Shown here piece after piece: positions 1-12,600 of a DNA stretch of 64,000 nucleotides. Source of the stretch: Lampris incognitus (lineage: Eukaryota; Chordata; Actinopteri; Lampriformes; Lampridae); assembly GCF_029633865.1 (NCBI RefSeq), contig NC_079223.1, forward strand, positions 37,569,706 to 37,633,705, read 5' to 3'. The notes beneath the pieces were generated by a model that did not search any database, had not been told where the DNA came from, and was given only the letters and a program-made list of their open reading frames with translations. The position numbers were made by a program, and so were the translations under genes. Numbering within the stretch: the stretch's first letter is position 1; each line of letters starts with the position of its first letter.

Positions 1-513
1 GTGCTTTTCTAGCTGCAACAGCAGAAATGTTCTGCTTTGATATTCAGCTATAAAGAGAGTGACTGAGACAGTTATATGTTATGTGTTGTTTATTTATGAA
101 TGGTTGCAGTTAGAAAACGGTCTGTTTGCAACTCGCAGACGTTGAAATGTTTGTGTAGCACATCATAATGCCAAAATGCCTGGTAATGTCCCAGTTGAGA
201 TTCCATAAGTAATCCTTGTTCATCACAGCTGATTCCTCATCGTGATGGGGAAATACCCCCACTCCAGAGATATACTAGATAGATTTTGGTATGCACCTTG
301 ATTCTCTTTCTCTTTCTCTCTCACAAGTGTGTGAATAGTCTCTATGTTCGTAGATTCAAATTCAGTTTTAAGGGCCCTTTGTCGGTGTATTTCAGCATGC
401 ATTTGTGTTTGCAAAGCAGATGTAGATGGTAGTAATGCTGATAATATCCCTCTCCCTTTCTGCTTTCTCCTCCTGTCTCGTTCTCTCTGTCCTCCTTTTT
501 CTCTGTCTTCTAG
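1..513. other. Intronic sequence left of first exon
   Basis: There is no coding exon here. The long open frames over this stretch are low in complexity and have no family resemblance. It ends in a CT-rich polypyrimidine tract (about 450-513) serving the exon at 514. Confidence 0.6.
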
Positions 514-643
514 GAGCCTGTTTTCTAGGAAAGCCAAAGAGCCTAAGGCACCGACCCAGAATGCATCCGGATGGCGTTTGTTCGGGAAGACAGCAGCCAG
601 GGAGAACGAGTTGATAAAAGATGCTGCCTTTTCTGTGCAGCAG
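514..643 (+). CDS. tbc1d12: tbc1d12 exon a (first exon in window)
   Basis: The acceptor is a pyrimidine tract plus TAG at 511-513. The donor GT is at 644. The first base completes a codon and the exon ends in phase 0. It encodes [20 protein letters not shown] followed by a [12 protein letters not shown] segment and ends QQ. This resembles the basic GWKLFGK-type linker ahead of the TBC domain in TBC1D12. Any coding exon before it is off the left edge. Confidence 0.75.
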
Positions 644-3600
644 GTTGGCTTTCTGAACACACTCTCTCTGACTGTCTTTCTCTCACACACACACATACAC
701 ACACACACGTGCATGCGCGGTGTTCCCCCTACCTTAGCTACAAGTGGATCCACTAATACCCCCCCCCCCCGTAAAGCAATCACATTTTCCATTCCTACCT
801 GTACTTTTTATTTCTCATCTCATTTATATTTTCTTTTTATCAAGTCAGCCTCTGCAATTTGCTCCCCATATGTGTCTATAGCCATACGCCATGTAACGCC
901 CAACCAAAATGGCTCCTTGAGGTGTAAATTTCCCACTGCATCCATTTAGAAGCTAGAAATGTCTGCTTGAAACAACACAAAAGACAGCACAGTTTAACAG
1001 TCAGCTCAACAAATAAGCTCGTAATGTCCAAACGCACTGTCGGTGTTCTCTCTCAGTTCTATGCCTTCAGCGGGATGGAGCCTGTCTTGATATGGGTCAG
1101 CATTGACATCGCCATCATCATTACTGAGATCCAAATATCAAACGGTTTTTTTCTTGCCAATGACCAGCCCAGATCTCGCCCTTAGTAATGCACATATCAA
1201 CATATTAATTTTAGTGAGACTAACACCCACAGCAAAACCCCCAGACAGCGAAGGGACCATCTAATATCAGCACGCCCAGGCCAGCCTACCAGCTAACCAG
1301 CTGACCCTGCTTGTCCGCTCTCCTCTCACATGATCATATGACCATCATCTTAGTTAAACTCTGCTGTTAGATGAGTCATCAGGAAAGGAGGGAGCCAGAT
1401 GTTGTCTGGGAGGTTTGGCCACAGCAGCATGACACGTCGCACACACCAACAAGGGGAGGGGAGCAGAAGAGAGGAGGAGGGGAAAGGGAGAACAGAGGAG
1501 GAGGAAACGGGTGAGGAGATGAAAGAGAGGGAAAGGAGGAATAGGAAGACAGGGGGAGGGCAGGAGAGGCGAGGAGGAGGAGGGCCAGGCTGTAAGACGG
1601 GCTGCAGTCCCAGAAGGAAATAAAAGAGCAGAGGAAAGGAGAAGTGGGGAGAGAAAGTGAAAAGGGAGAAGGAGCCAGGAGAGGGGTGGACAGGAGAGGG
1701 AGAGAAGAGGAAGATGATGGGAGGAGAGAGAAGAGGGTTGGAGTGGAGAGGGAGGGAGAGGGTGGGGGGTCAGGAGGGGAGGGTGGGAGAAGAGACAGAG
1801 GATCAGAAAAGAGGAGAGGGCCGGCCTGTAAGATGGCTTCAGTTGCAGTTTGTCCTTTTGCTGTTATCTCTTCCATGGTTTTCATCTTCGCTCTTATAAT
1901 ATCAATCGCTGAGAAAAAGTAATCATCTTGATTATCTTGCCTGATGTTATTTTGATCAAAATTTTTAATCCCTATTAGCATCCATTATTGGGGGGGGGTT
2001 ATTTGAATGCCTTTTTGTAAGCGCATCAGCATTTTAAATGTTTTCAGTAATTTTAATTTGAGCTGCTATTTTTACCTCAGGCACTTAATAATAATGATAA
2101 TTACAATTATAATAATAATAATTATGAACTTTATTTATATAGCACTTTTCAAAACAAAGGAACAAAGTGCTTTACAAGACAAAAAAATTATAGACAAACG
2201 ATGACAAAAACAATTTAAAAGTTAAACAAGATTGAGAAGGAAATATAAGCAAGATGAGCTGCGTATGAGGAAACGTAAGTACAATAAAACAATGTAAAAT
2301 AATTAAAATAATCAGTAAATAGTAATAAAATATATATAATATAATAGTAATAAAATATAAATGAGATAAACAAATAAAAAATTCAGATGACAAATCCCGT
2401 ATGAGCACACTTACTATAAATATGTTTTTAAGAGGTATTTAAAAGACGATAAGGAGCTTGCCAGTCTGATTTCCTCGGGGAGGTTGTTCAAGAGAGTGTG
2501 GACTCTATCATAAAAAGCCCAGTCACCTTTGGTCCTCAGGCTAGATTGCGGAATGGCTTGCAGGGCCTTGGCTGAGGACTCGGGTTGCGACTGGGCACAT
2601 ATGGTGTCAGAAGATCTGAAATGCACTTGGGTGTGTGTCCAGAGTTAAGTTAAGAATTTACCAGGGGCCAATGAATAGAAGCTGAAATATGAGTAATATG
2701 TTCTCCTTTTTTGGTTTTGGAGAGGAGTCTGGCTGCTGCATTTTGGGCAAGCTGTAATTTATGTAGACTCTGTTGACTCACATGTGTAATGAAAGTTACA
2801 GTAGTCCAAACGAAGAAATGAAAGCATGACTAAATTTCTACTGGATAAAATTGAACTGATCTTGGAGAGTCTCCTGAGCTGCAAAAACATAACTGGACAA
2901 CTGACTTAATGTGCTTGTTCAAGCTGAGGTGGTTATCAAAGATTATACCAAGATTTTTGCAGTTTTGGGTTATATTTTGAGACAGAGAGCAAAGATGTTT
3001 TGAAGTATTAGCATAAACTGTGTTGGGGCCAATAATAAGTACCTTAGTCTTACCAGTATTTAGCTGCAGGAAGTTCTGGGCCATCCAGTATTTGAGGTCA
3101 TGCATGCAGTCGTGGAGTGTATTAATTTGATTCAAATCATTAGGGTTAAAAGAGAGGTACAATTGCCTGTCATCTGCATAGGAATGGAAGTTCACATTAT
3201 GCCTGCGAATAACGTGCCCCAGTTGTAACATATAGAGAAAGAACAAAAGTGGTTCAAGGACAGACCCTTGGGGTACCCTGCAGGTCATCTTTATAGAGGA
3301 TGACCATGACTTGCATATGGCTACGCTAAAAGATCTATCTTGCAAGTATGAGTAAAATCACTTTAAAACTGAACCAGAGATGCCAACCCAGTGTGTGACA
3401 TTCCAATAGAACAGAATGATTGACAGTGTCAAATTCAGCACTTGGATCTAACAGAACTAAAACTGAAGATTTTGCAGTATCAGCAACAACCAGCAGATCA
3501 TTCATCACCTGAAGAACTGCAATCTCTGTTCTGTGTTTTGCCCTAAATCCCAACTGAAATATCTGAGTTCATTTTTGTTTAAAAAGGCAATCAGTTGTTC

Positions 3601-6600
3601 AGCAAAAACTTTTTCGAGAACCTTGGAAAGAAAGGGCAGTTTGGAAATTGCTCTGAAATTATCCAGCAAGTTAGGGTGCTTTTTTTTCAGAAGGGGTTGA
3701 ACAATTGCATTCTTAAAATAAGCAGTGACAGAACCAGTCAATTGTGACATGTTGATTATGGAGAGAATATAGGGGCTGACAGAGCCATATACTTCTTTCG
3801 GAAATCTCGCAGGATGTCGCAAGCACAAGAGGAGGGCTTCATTTTATTAATCACCTCAGAGAATGTCAATAGATATTGTTTCCAAGGAATTAAAGAAGGC
3901 AGCGATTTTAAAAGAAATTATTGTGTCCTGTGCAGGAGAGAGAATGTGCACCCTGATGCTAGAGACTTGCGATCAAATGATCAAACTTTGCCAATGTCAT
4001 ACTTTTATTGATTATTGAATCAAAATCTCCATGCAATTACGTACATGCAATTACTGTTATAATTATTGTGCTCTAAGAGGTCCTATGGTTGATGCGTTAA
4101 TAGCGCGTGATTCATCTTGTGAGTTTGTTTGTTAGTTATTGGGATATTTGGTGGTATTTGTGGTAGGTAGGGCTGAAACTATTGATTGTTTTGGTAATCA
4201 AGTATTTTAGCAAACATGTTAATGATTAATCATGTTATTACATCGGGAAATGCATAACAGGTGACAAAAAAAGGTATGAAGTAGGTAGATTATTAATTGA
4301 ACTGACAAATGCCATATTCAGGCAGAAGAGGAATCTAATTTTGTAGGGCTGCACGATATTGGAAAAAAACTCACATTGCAAGATTTTTTTTCCCCTGCAA
4401 TATATATTGCGATATGAAAAAATACAGGAATTTTCACCAATGACTTGGAATAGCTCTATTTGGAAAGAATTGCTCATTCTAGAATGATTGGCGTGATTTT
4501 ATTGGGGCATTGTTGGGAAATTGTGAAAAGTAAGTGGTGCCTTTTTTTCACCATTCGTACGGGAAGAGGAGGAGATGCCAGGCAGACAAAGTGGAGTGAC
4601 GGCCGAGAATAGTCATGTGATCTTTTCTGCCCTTCCTTTTTTATTTTTAATTCTCCTTTTTTAATTTTCTCTCAGTTCTTTTTTGCCTCCATTGCTGCTT
4701 AAGGCAAATGGATACTGCAATTGGCACATTGGAAGTCCAATTCGTGCCTGCCAAAAAATTAAGCTTAAAATATGTTCACATTTTAGAGAACTTAATGAAT
4801 ACTTGCCTCATAAATTATTTCAGCCACCAGCAACTCATCCGCAATCAATCAGAATGTTGATTTTTATGACTCTGCCCACCCAACCTGCAGATTTAACTGC
4901 GTTGCCCGCAGATATAACTGTGATCCGTGCATAGCCGCAAAGCAGACGAATACTTCGATGTGTCATTTGTCCAAATGGAGCGAGAAATGAGGAAATTCTG
5001 AGCATTAAATCGGAGTAAATTATATTAGACAGACTTCTCTTGCAGAGTAGTCATGAAAAATGAGAACCGTGCAAGTTTTCCTTTTGTATCAAGCAGCCAA
5101 ATGTTGTAGCAGTTTATATTCAAGTGGTACTGGCGCAACATTAAGCCTATAGATGTGTCTGTGACTTCTAATAATATTTTATTTCATGATCAGCAAGCTA
5201 GCAAGCAATAGCCATAGCTTAATCACTTGTATGCTTCCATTTGAAGTATTAGGGCATTGCAGACATGCTGTTATGGCTAGCTTAGTTTTGCAGCATATGC
5301 AAACATCTGTAATCTTTTTTCTTTTTTTTTTCAGAATACTTTCAACCTTAAGCAATTTTCTCGTGTTTGTTATTGGACTTCCCATCCACATTATCCACCT
5401 GCTCCGCCAAATTGCCTGTAGATTACCTGAGAATTAAAACTCTGTTTGGGGGATTTTTTTTTAAATCGAGCTCTTCGAGTAACTTAAAGTTAAACTCAAG
5501 GCAGGTGTTGGTAGGACGTGCTTGTCTGTTGCTTTATTGGTCTTCATGTCCTGCTTATTAGTCGTCATGCCAACTTGTGTGATAATTAGAAAGCTTCAGT
5601 TGTTACTTATGTTTGTTTTCTCCGGTGTTTTTGTGTCTGGTATATCTACCAGTTTATAGGAACCTTTTTTAGAAAGCAAATATGGACAAAACAATCTTAT
5701 GGGCTTGATTTTTTTTTTTGGGGGTGGGGGATTCCCCCCCCTTTTCTCCCCAATTGCATCCGGCCTATCACCCCACTCCTCCGGGCCGTCCTGTCCGCTC
5801 CTCCACCCCCCCTGCCTATTACGGGAGGGCTTCAGACTATCACATGTCTGCTCTTGATACACGTGGAGTCACCAGCCACTTCTTTTCACTTGACAGTGAG
5901 GAGTTTCGCCAGGAGGACATAGCGTGTGGGAGGATCACACTATCCCCCCCCCCGTTCCCCCTCCCCCCGAACAGGCGCCCCCACCGACCAGAGGAGGTGC
6001 TAGTGCGACACATACCTACATCCGGCTTCCCACCTGCAGACACGGCCACTTGTGTCTGTAAGCACACTCGACCAAGCTGGAGGTAACACGGGGATTCAAA
6101 CAACCGATCCCCGTGTTGGTAGGCAACAGAATAGATCGCTATGCTACCCAGACGCCCTGTGGGCTTTAATTTAAGACATTTTGGTTCTCCTGAAGGTACC
6201 CACTAAGACATTTTGGTTCTACTGAAGGTACCCACCTCTGCCTCCCTATTGATCCATCCCCATCATATGGGACAGATGTTATTACTGAATTTGTTACTGC
6301 AAATCATGTAATGATTGAGCCTTCATTCTCACTTGCGCAACAATTGGATGTGATACCTTTCCTTTTTTAGTTGTTGGAGAAAATCACTCTGAATAGAGCG
6401 TATTGAAGGGAGCTGGGTCTGAACCGCGGAATTTTAAAGCCTGTGAACCACTCGAGTAATGAGTGGTGCCTGACATCCAAGTAAAATGGAGTTTGGATGT
6501 CTCCACCTGGTGGTAGCTTTTAGAACTCCCGTGGCCTTAAAATGAACCTGGTAGCTTAGATGGGCACAGATCCTCAAAGAAAATACACATGCATGCAAAA

Positions 6601-9600
6601 AACTCAACCACACATATTAGGCAGCTTAGTCAGGGCATGTGCAACTAGGCAAACATGCCCCCCCCCCCACACACACACACACATAGACACACACACACAG
6701 ACGGACTGGAGGCTCATTCAGACAGGGACATATTATTTTCTTATAGTTCTGACTTCAAAACATCCCATCTCAGCAAGAAAACAAATGCTCTTTGTATATG
6801 TGTGTGTACTTGTGTGTACATGTGTGTGTACGTGTGTGTATGTGTGGTTCTCTGAATTAAGGAACAGGCTCCTGGCCTTGTGGTTTACACACTGGTCTTC
6901 TAAACAGCAGATTCTCTGTGTGAAAGATAAATAGATTGTAGATAGTCCAGGCCTCATTTGGAACAACCTACTCCCCGGCAGTCAAAGTGCCATGATTGGA
7001 TGTGAATTGGATGATTTTAAAAAGAAATTTCCAGATTCTAGTTGTCCTCCTTGTCCCTTATAAGGACAGCTGCATCCAAGATGGCAGGAGGACAAGATTA
7101 ATAACAGGATTGGCCGGTGTGGGTTGAGTCCTTGGTATGCTACGTCTGCATTGTATTGAGATGTGACTTCCTGGATTGCGATTTATCTCAATAATATTTA
7201 TGACTAGACACAGACCACAGTTTGATATAGAGCTATGATTGGTTCCTCTGCCAGCCAAGTCATATGTTAATTTCCATTAGGCACCAAGCAGATTTGGGAA
7301 GATTTTGATTTTGATATCGTATTTATATGTTTATTTTTCATGGACCATAACAGACCATAATTTTAACAGACCTAAAAATATTCTGAAGCTTGGTATTGGT
7401 TTTTAGTCTTTCTGTTCATCATGTAGTTCAGAGCTCACAGAGCCTCTCGTCTTCCTCTTCCTCTTCTCTCCATAGGAAGATCAGGTGAAGGGCTCAGGTG
7501 TGGCCTCTTGCCCACAGCGCCTCCTAGCTGCAGGGAGAAGGAGAAACTTGGAGTTTGAGCCCCTTTCCACGACAGCCCTCATACTGGAGGACAGGCCAGC
7601 GTGAGTACCACACAAAAGGATATGCAAGGCATGCTGCTAGATGGGTAGAAATGTAGTCGGATTTGCTTCGAGAGCATCTCTGCAGGAGCCACTTAATCCT
7701 ACAGGACTGAGGCAAATTCAGCTTTAACAGCAAGGCACAGAAATGGCTTCCAACTGCACAACCTCAAGGATGAAGGGAAATTCTCTGAGCTGAGCACTCA
7801 CTGGCTCATCAAAGTTCTGTCTTTTCACTGATGAAATGAAGAGACCTACATTTTTGTTAATCTATTGTAACATGCTATGCAAACTGTAAAGCATCAACGG
7901 AAATTACTTTAATTGTACATTTGATTCCATTTACACCTGGTGTTAATAATATTCAAATCAGTATCTAGATTTGTTATCAAGATAATAATGTTATCATGGC
8001 CTTAACAGCTGGTATTTATATGCATTTTTGCGGTCTACATTGTGATCAAATTTTTTGTGCACACTAAGAAAAGAAGACAAGTGGGTGGGAGGATGATGTC
8101 AATTATCAGCAAAAACAATGCAAAAAAAATGGTAAATTTTATGTTGAAGTGGTCATTTTTAATTCGTTTGATAAGTTGTTTTGTTGCGGTTTCCAACTGC
8201 TATGAATGTTAGTACAGCAACTTGTTTAAAATGAGAGTGAAGTTTTTGAGTAAGCGTGGATGGCAATCTTAAAGTGGAAATCTCGAAGTTTCTTTCCTAA
8301 ATAAATGCTTGTCAGGTTACTATCTTTTTCCGAACAAGATAACACAATGGCAGTTGTATTACCTAGTTACCTAATTGGCCATTGATGACGGCCAGCGCAT
8401 AGACGGTAATACAGAGAAAAACAAATGTGTGTCGAATCATCTCACAAGTACTGATGTGTTTTGAGTCACCCAGCATGGATTGGTCCACCAGAGAGGATAG
8501 GCAGAACAAACAAAAGTGTGCAGAGGCTGTGGCAGACAAAGAAGTTAGTGGTTTTGAAATGTTTGCTGGGAAGTTCATACCAAAAGAGAACAGAACCAGA
8601 ATCTTTGAGATCAGCACTTTAATGAATGAACTGTAAAATGTTGAAAAGGGCTAGGAGGATGACAATTAAATCTCCTGGACAATACTTTATTACCAGTGTT
8701 GATCAAGCTGTATGCATTGCATTGGCACTGATTCGGGAATTTGTATACGGTACGAGCCAGACTACCTGCGCAGGTGTTCTGGCACATTCTGATCCCGATG
8801 ATAGTTAGTTTGGTGACAACTGGCATTGTTATGCCTCTTTGTTATGCCTCAGAAAACAAGCTCAAGTACAGATTTCATGATAATGTCATGTGTAAATGGG
8901 GTAGTTTAAATGGGGTACCTTTTGACTTTTTAAAAACCTTGTCTAAAGACACTCAGCTACATTGCCTCCAATTTTGTCCATCTGTCTATTTAATAATTAT
9001 AATAATAGATTTTATTTATACAGCACTTTTCAAAATACTGAGACATTACATATATAAAAATAAACATAAAAGCAACACACCAAAAGCATAAAACATGACA
9101 TTAATCACACATAAAAGCAATTCTGAAGAGGTGAGTTTTGGTTAATGATGTGAACGTGGACAGATCATAGCAGTCTCTGATGTATTTGGGGAGGGGGTTC
9201 CAGAGGGAGGGGGCAGCTATGGAGGAGGCTCTCTCACCCCAGGTCCAGTGGTCCTGTGTGGTGGAGACAGGAGGTTGACATTGGGGGAGCGAAGGCTTGT
9301 GGGAAGGAGTATGGTAGTGGAGCAGGTCAGTGGGGTAGGAGGTGGCCTGGTTATGAAGGTCTTTGTGAGTGAGGAGAAGGACTGTGAATTTGATCTGTTG
9401 TTGGACATGGAGGTCCTAGAGGATGGGTGATGTGGTCATGGGAACGGGAGTGGGTAAGCAAGCGGGCAGCAGAGTTCTGGATGTACTGGAGCATCATAGT
9501 CCACGGAGACTCCTGGCTGATCTCATCCATCAGCCTATCTATCACCATTGCAAACAAGAAAGGGTTCAGAGCCGATCCTTGATGTAATCTCACTTCCACC

Positions 9601-12600
9601 TTGAACACATCTGTCACTCCTACCACACACCTCACTACTGTCACACTGCCCTCATACATATCCTGCACCACTCTTATATTCCTCATACAATACTCTCTAA
9701 CTCCTTCAGACCTCCTCTGTACTTCTTCATCAACATTCTCAAAGCCAACATCGTATCTGTAGTGCTCCATCCTGGCATGAAACCATACTGCTGCATGCTA
9801 ATCATCACCTATCCTCTTAAACTAGCTTCCACTACTTTTTCCCATAACTTCATGCTGTGGCCTATCAACAAGGCTCAGCGTTTTCGGTTTTTATTTTTCA
9901 AAGCCATCCAGCATGCCGAATTTCGCCACAAGAGGACACTGTTACATAACCTCACATGAACAGGAACAACTTTTGGATCCGTGGAAACATAAAATCCAGG
10001 TGAAAATCAGTTTAAACCGATCTGCTCCTTTTAAAAAAATCTGGGTATTTTTCGGTGAAAATCTGTAAAAACCGAAAACATTGAGCCTTGCCTATCAACT
10101 TTATAACTTTAGTTACAACAGCTCTGCACTTCACCCTTATTCTTGAAAATCAGTACCAGTATACTTCTTCTCCACTCCTCAGGCATCCTCTCACTTTCCA
10201 AGATTGTGTTAAACAATCTAGTTTAAAACTCCACTGCCATCTCTCCTAAACATCTCCATGCCTCCACAGGTATATTATCTAAACCAACTGCCTTTCCACT
10301 CTTCATCCTCTTCATAGCTGCCCTCACTTCATCCTTGCTAATCCACCATAATTCCTGATTCACTATCCCCACGTCATCCAACCTTCTCTCTCTTATTTTC
10401 TTCATTCATCAGTCCCTCAGAGTACTCCTTCCACCTTTTCAACACACTTTCCTTGCTTCTCAGCACATTTCCATCGTTATCCTTCATCAGCCTAACCTGT
10501 TGCACATCCTTCCCAGCTCGCTCCCTCTGTCTAGCCAATTGGTACAAGACCTTTTCTCCTTCCTTATTGTCCAGCCTCTCATATAACTTGCTATACACCT
10601 TTTCCTTTGCCTTCGCCACCTCTTTCATCACCTTATGCTGCATCTCCTTGTACTCCTGTCTACTTTCTTCATCTTTCTGACTATCCCGCTTCTTCCTCGC
10701 GAACCTCTTCCTCAGTATACTTTTCTTTACTTCCTCATTTCACCACCAAGTCTCTTTGTCTTCCTTCGTCTGTCCAGATGACACACCAAGTACCTTCCTA
10801 GCTGTTTACCTCACTATTTTTGCAGTAGCTTCCCAGCCATCCGGCAACTCTTCACTACCACCCAGTGCCTGTCTTAACGACTCCCTGAACTCCACACAAC
10901 AGTCTTCCTTCTTCAGCTTCCACCATTTGATCCTTGGCTCTGCCTTCACTCTCTTCCTCTTCTTGATCTCCAAAGTCATCCTACCAACCACCATCCAGTG
11001 CTCCCTAGCTACGTTCTCCCCTGTCACCACCTTGTAGTCTCCAATCTCTTTCAGATTGCACCTTCTGCATAAGATATAGTTCACCTGTGTGCACCTTCCT
11101 CCACTCTTACACGTCACCCTGTGTTACTCCCTCTTCTTGAAATACATATTCACCACAGCCATTTCCATCCTTTTCGCAAAATCCACCACTATCTGTCCTT
11201 CCAAATTCCTCTCCTTAAGACCATACCTACCCATCACCTCCTCATCACCTCTGTTCCCTTCGTCAACATGCCCACTGAAGTCCGCTCCAATCACCACTCT
11301 GTCCTCCTTGGGTACACTCTCCACCACTTCATCCAACTCATTCCAGAATTATTCTTTCTCTTCCATCTCATGCCCAACTTGCGGGGCATATGCGCTGACA
11401 ACGTTCATTATCACACCTTTGATTTCCAGCTTAATACTCATCACTCTGTACAACATGCACTTCACCTCCAACACACTCTTGACATGCTCTTCCTTCAGAA
11501 TTACCACTACCCCATTTCTCCTCCCATTCGCACCATGGTAGAAGAGTTTGAACCCACTTGCTCCTGGCCCCAAATCCCCTTCCACCTGGTCTCTTGCACA
11601 CACAGTATTCTTACCTTTCTTCTTTCCATCATATCAGCCAATTCTCTCCCCTTATCTGGCATAGTGCCAACATTCAAAGTTCCAACTCTCACCTCCACAC
11701 TCCTACCTGGCTTCCCCCTCTCCTTCTACTTCACCCAACAGTAGCATAGTTTCCACTGGCAGCCTACTGGCCAACAGTACTGGTGGTGGTCGTTGGTAAC
11801 CTGGGCCTTGACTGATCCAGTATGGAAATTTGATTTGATTTATGATCCACATATTTGATTTGGCAAAGGTTTTAGCTGGATGCCCTTGCTGACGCAATGC
11901 TCCCCATTCATCGGCTTTGGACCGGCACTAAGAATGCACTGGCTTGTACGTCCCCAGTGGCTGAGAGTGAGTCATTATAATAATTGACAAGATCGGAGGG
12001 ATTTTCAGACAGCGGTGGAGGGAAGGCAGACATTTCACTGGCAAGAGATGCAGTAAGAGCATAGATAGATTTGAGATTTCTGAAGGATATTATGCATTTA
12101 TTTGACTTTGGGGATGGGGATAGGGATGTCAATGTCTATGGTGATTGCCAGGTGGTCAGAGATATTGAGGTCGAGGCTGGAGAGTTGATGTATTGTGAGA
12201 CCAGTGGAGCAGACCAAATCCAGGATGTGGCCATGGTTGTGAGTGGGGAAGTTGATTCGTTGTGTGAAGTTGAAGCATTGTAGTAGTTCCAGGAATTCTA
12301 TGGCCGATTTACAGTCAGTGTCATCAGTTTGGATATTAAAATCACCCAGAAGCAGAATGGAAGGTGAGCTGGCACATAGCTGGGTCAGAAAATCAGAGAA
12401 GTCAGAGAGAAAGGAGGGGTTTGGCTTGGCGGGGGGGGGGGTAGATAATGACCAAAGGAGTGGGACCAAAGAGTTTAAAGGTAAGGTGTTAGAGAGAATG
12501 AGTGGCAGGAATGGAAATAGTGGTTGTTTTAATATCCTTCCTGTAAACAGCAGCAACACTACCTCCCCCCTCCTCAAGACGACTGGTTTAGTGAGAAATA

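Noticed and set aside
344..949. 201-residue open frame on the + strand taken as one gene
   Set aside because: Only 514-643 matches TBC1D12. The rest runs through the acceptor pyrimidine tract, the donor and a CA repeat.
1379..1981. 200-residue Pro/Ser/Leu-rich open frame on the minus strand
   Set aside because: It is the complement of a polypurine tract. Composition alone keeps it open, and there is no domain or splice context.
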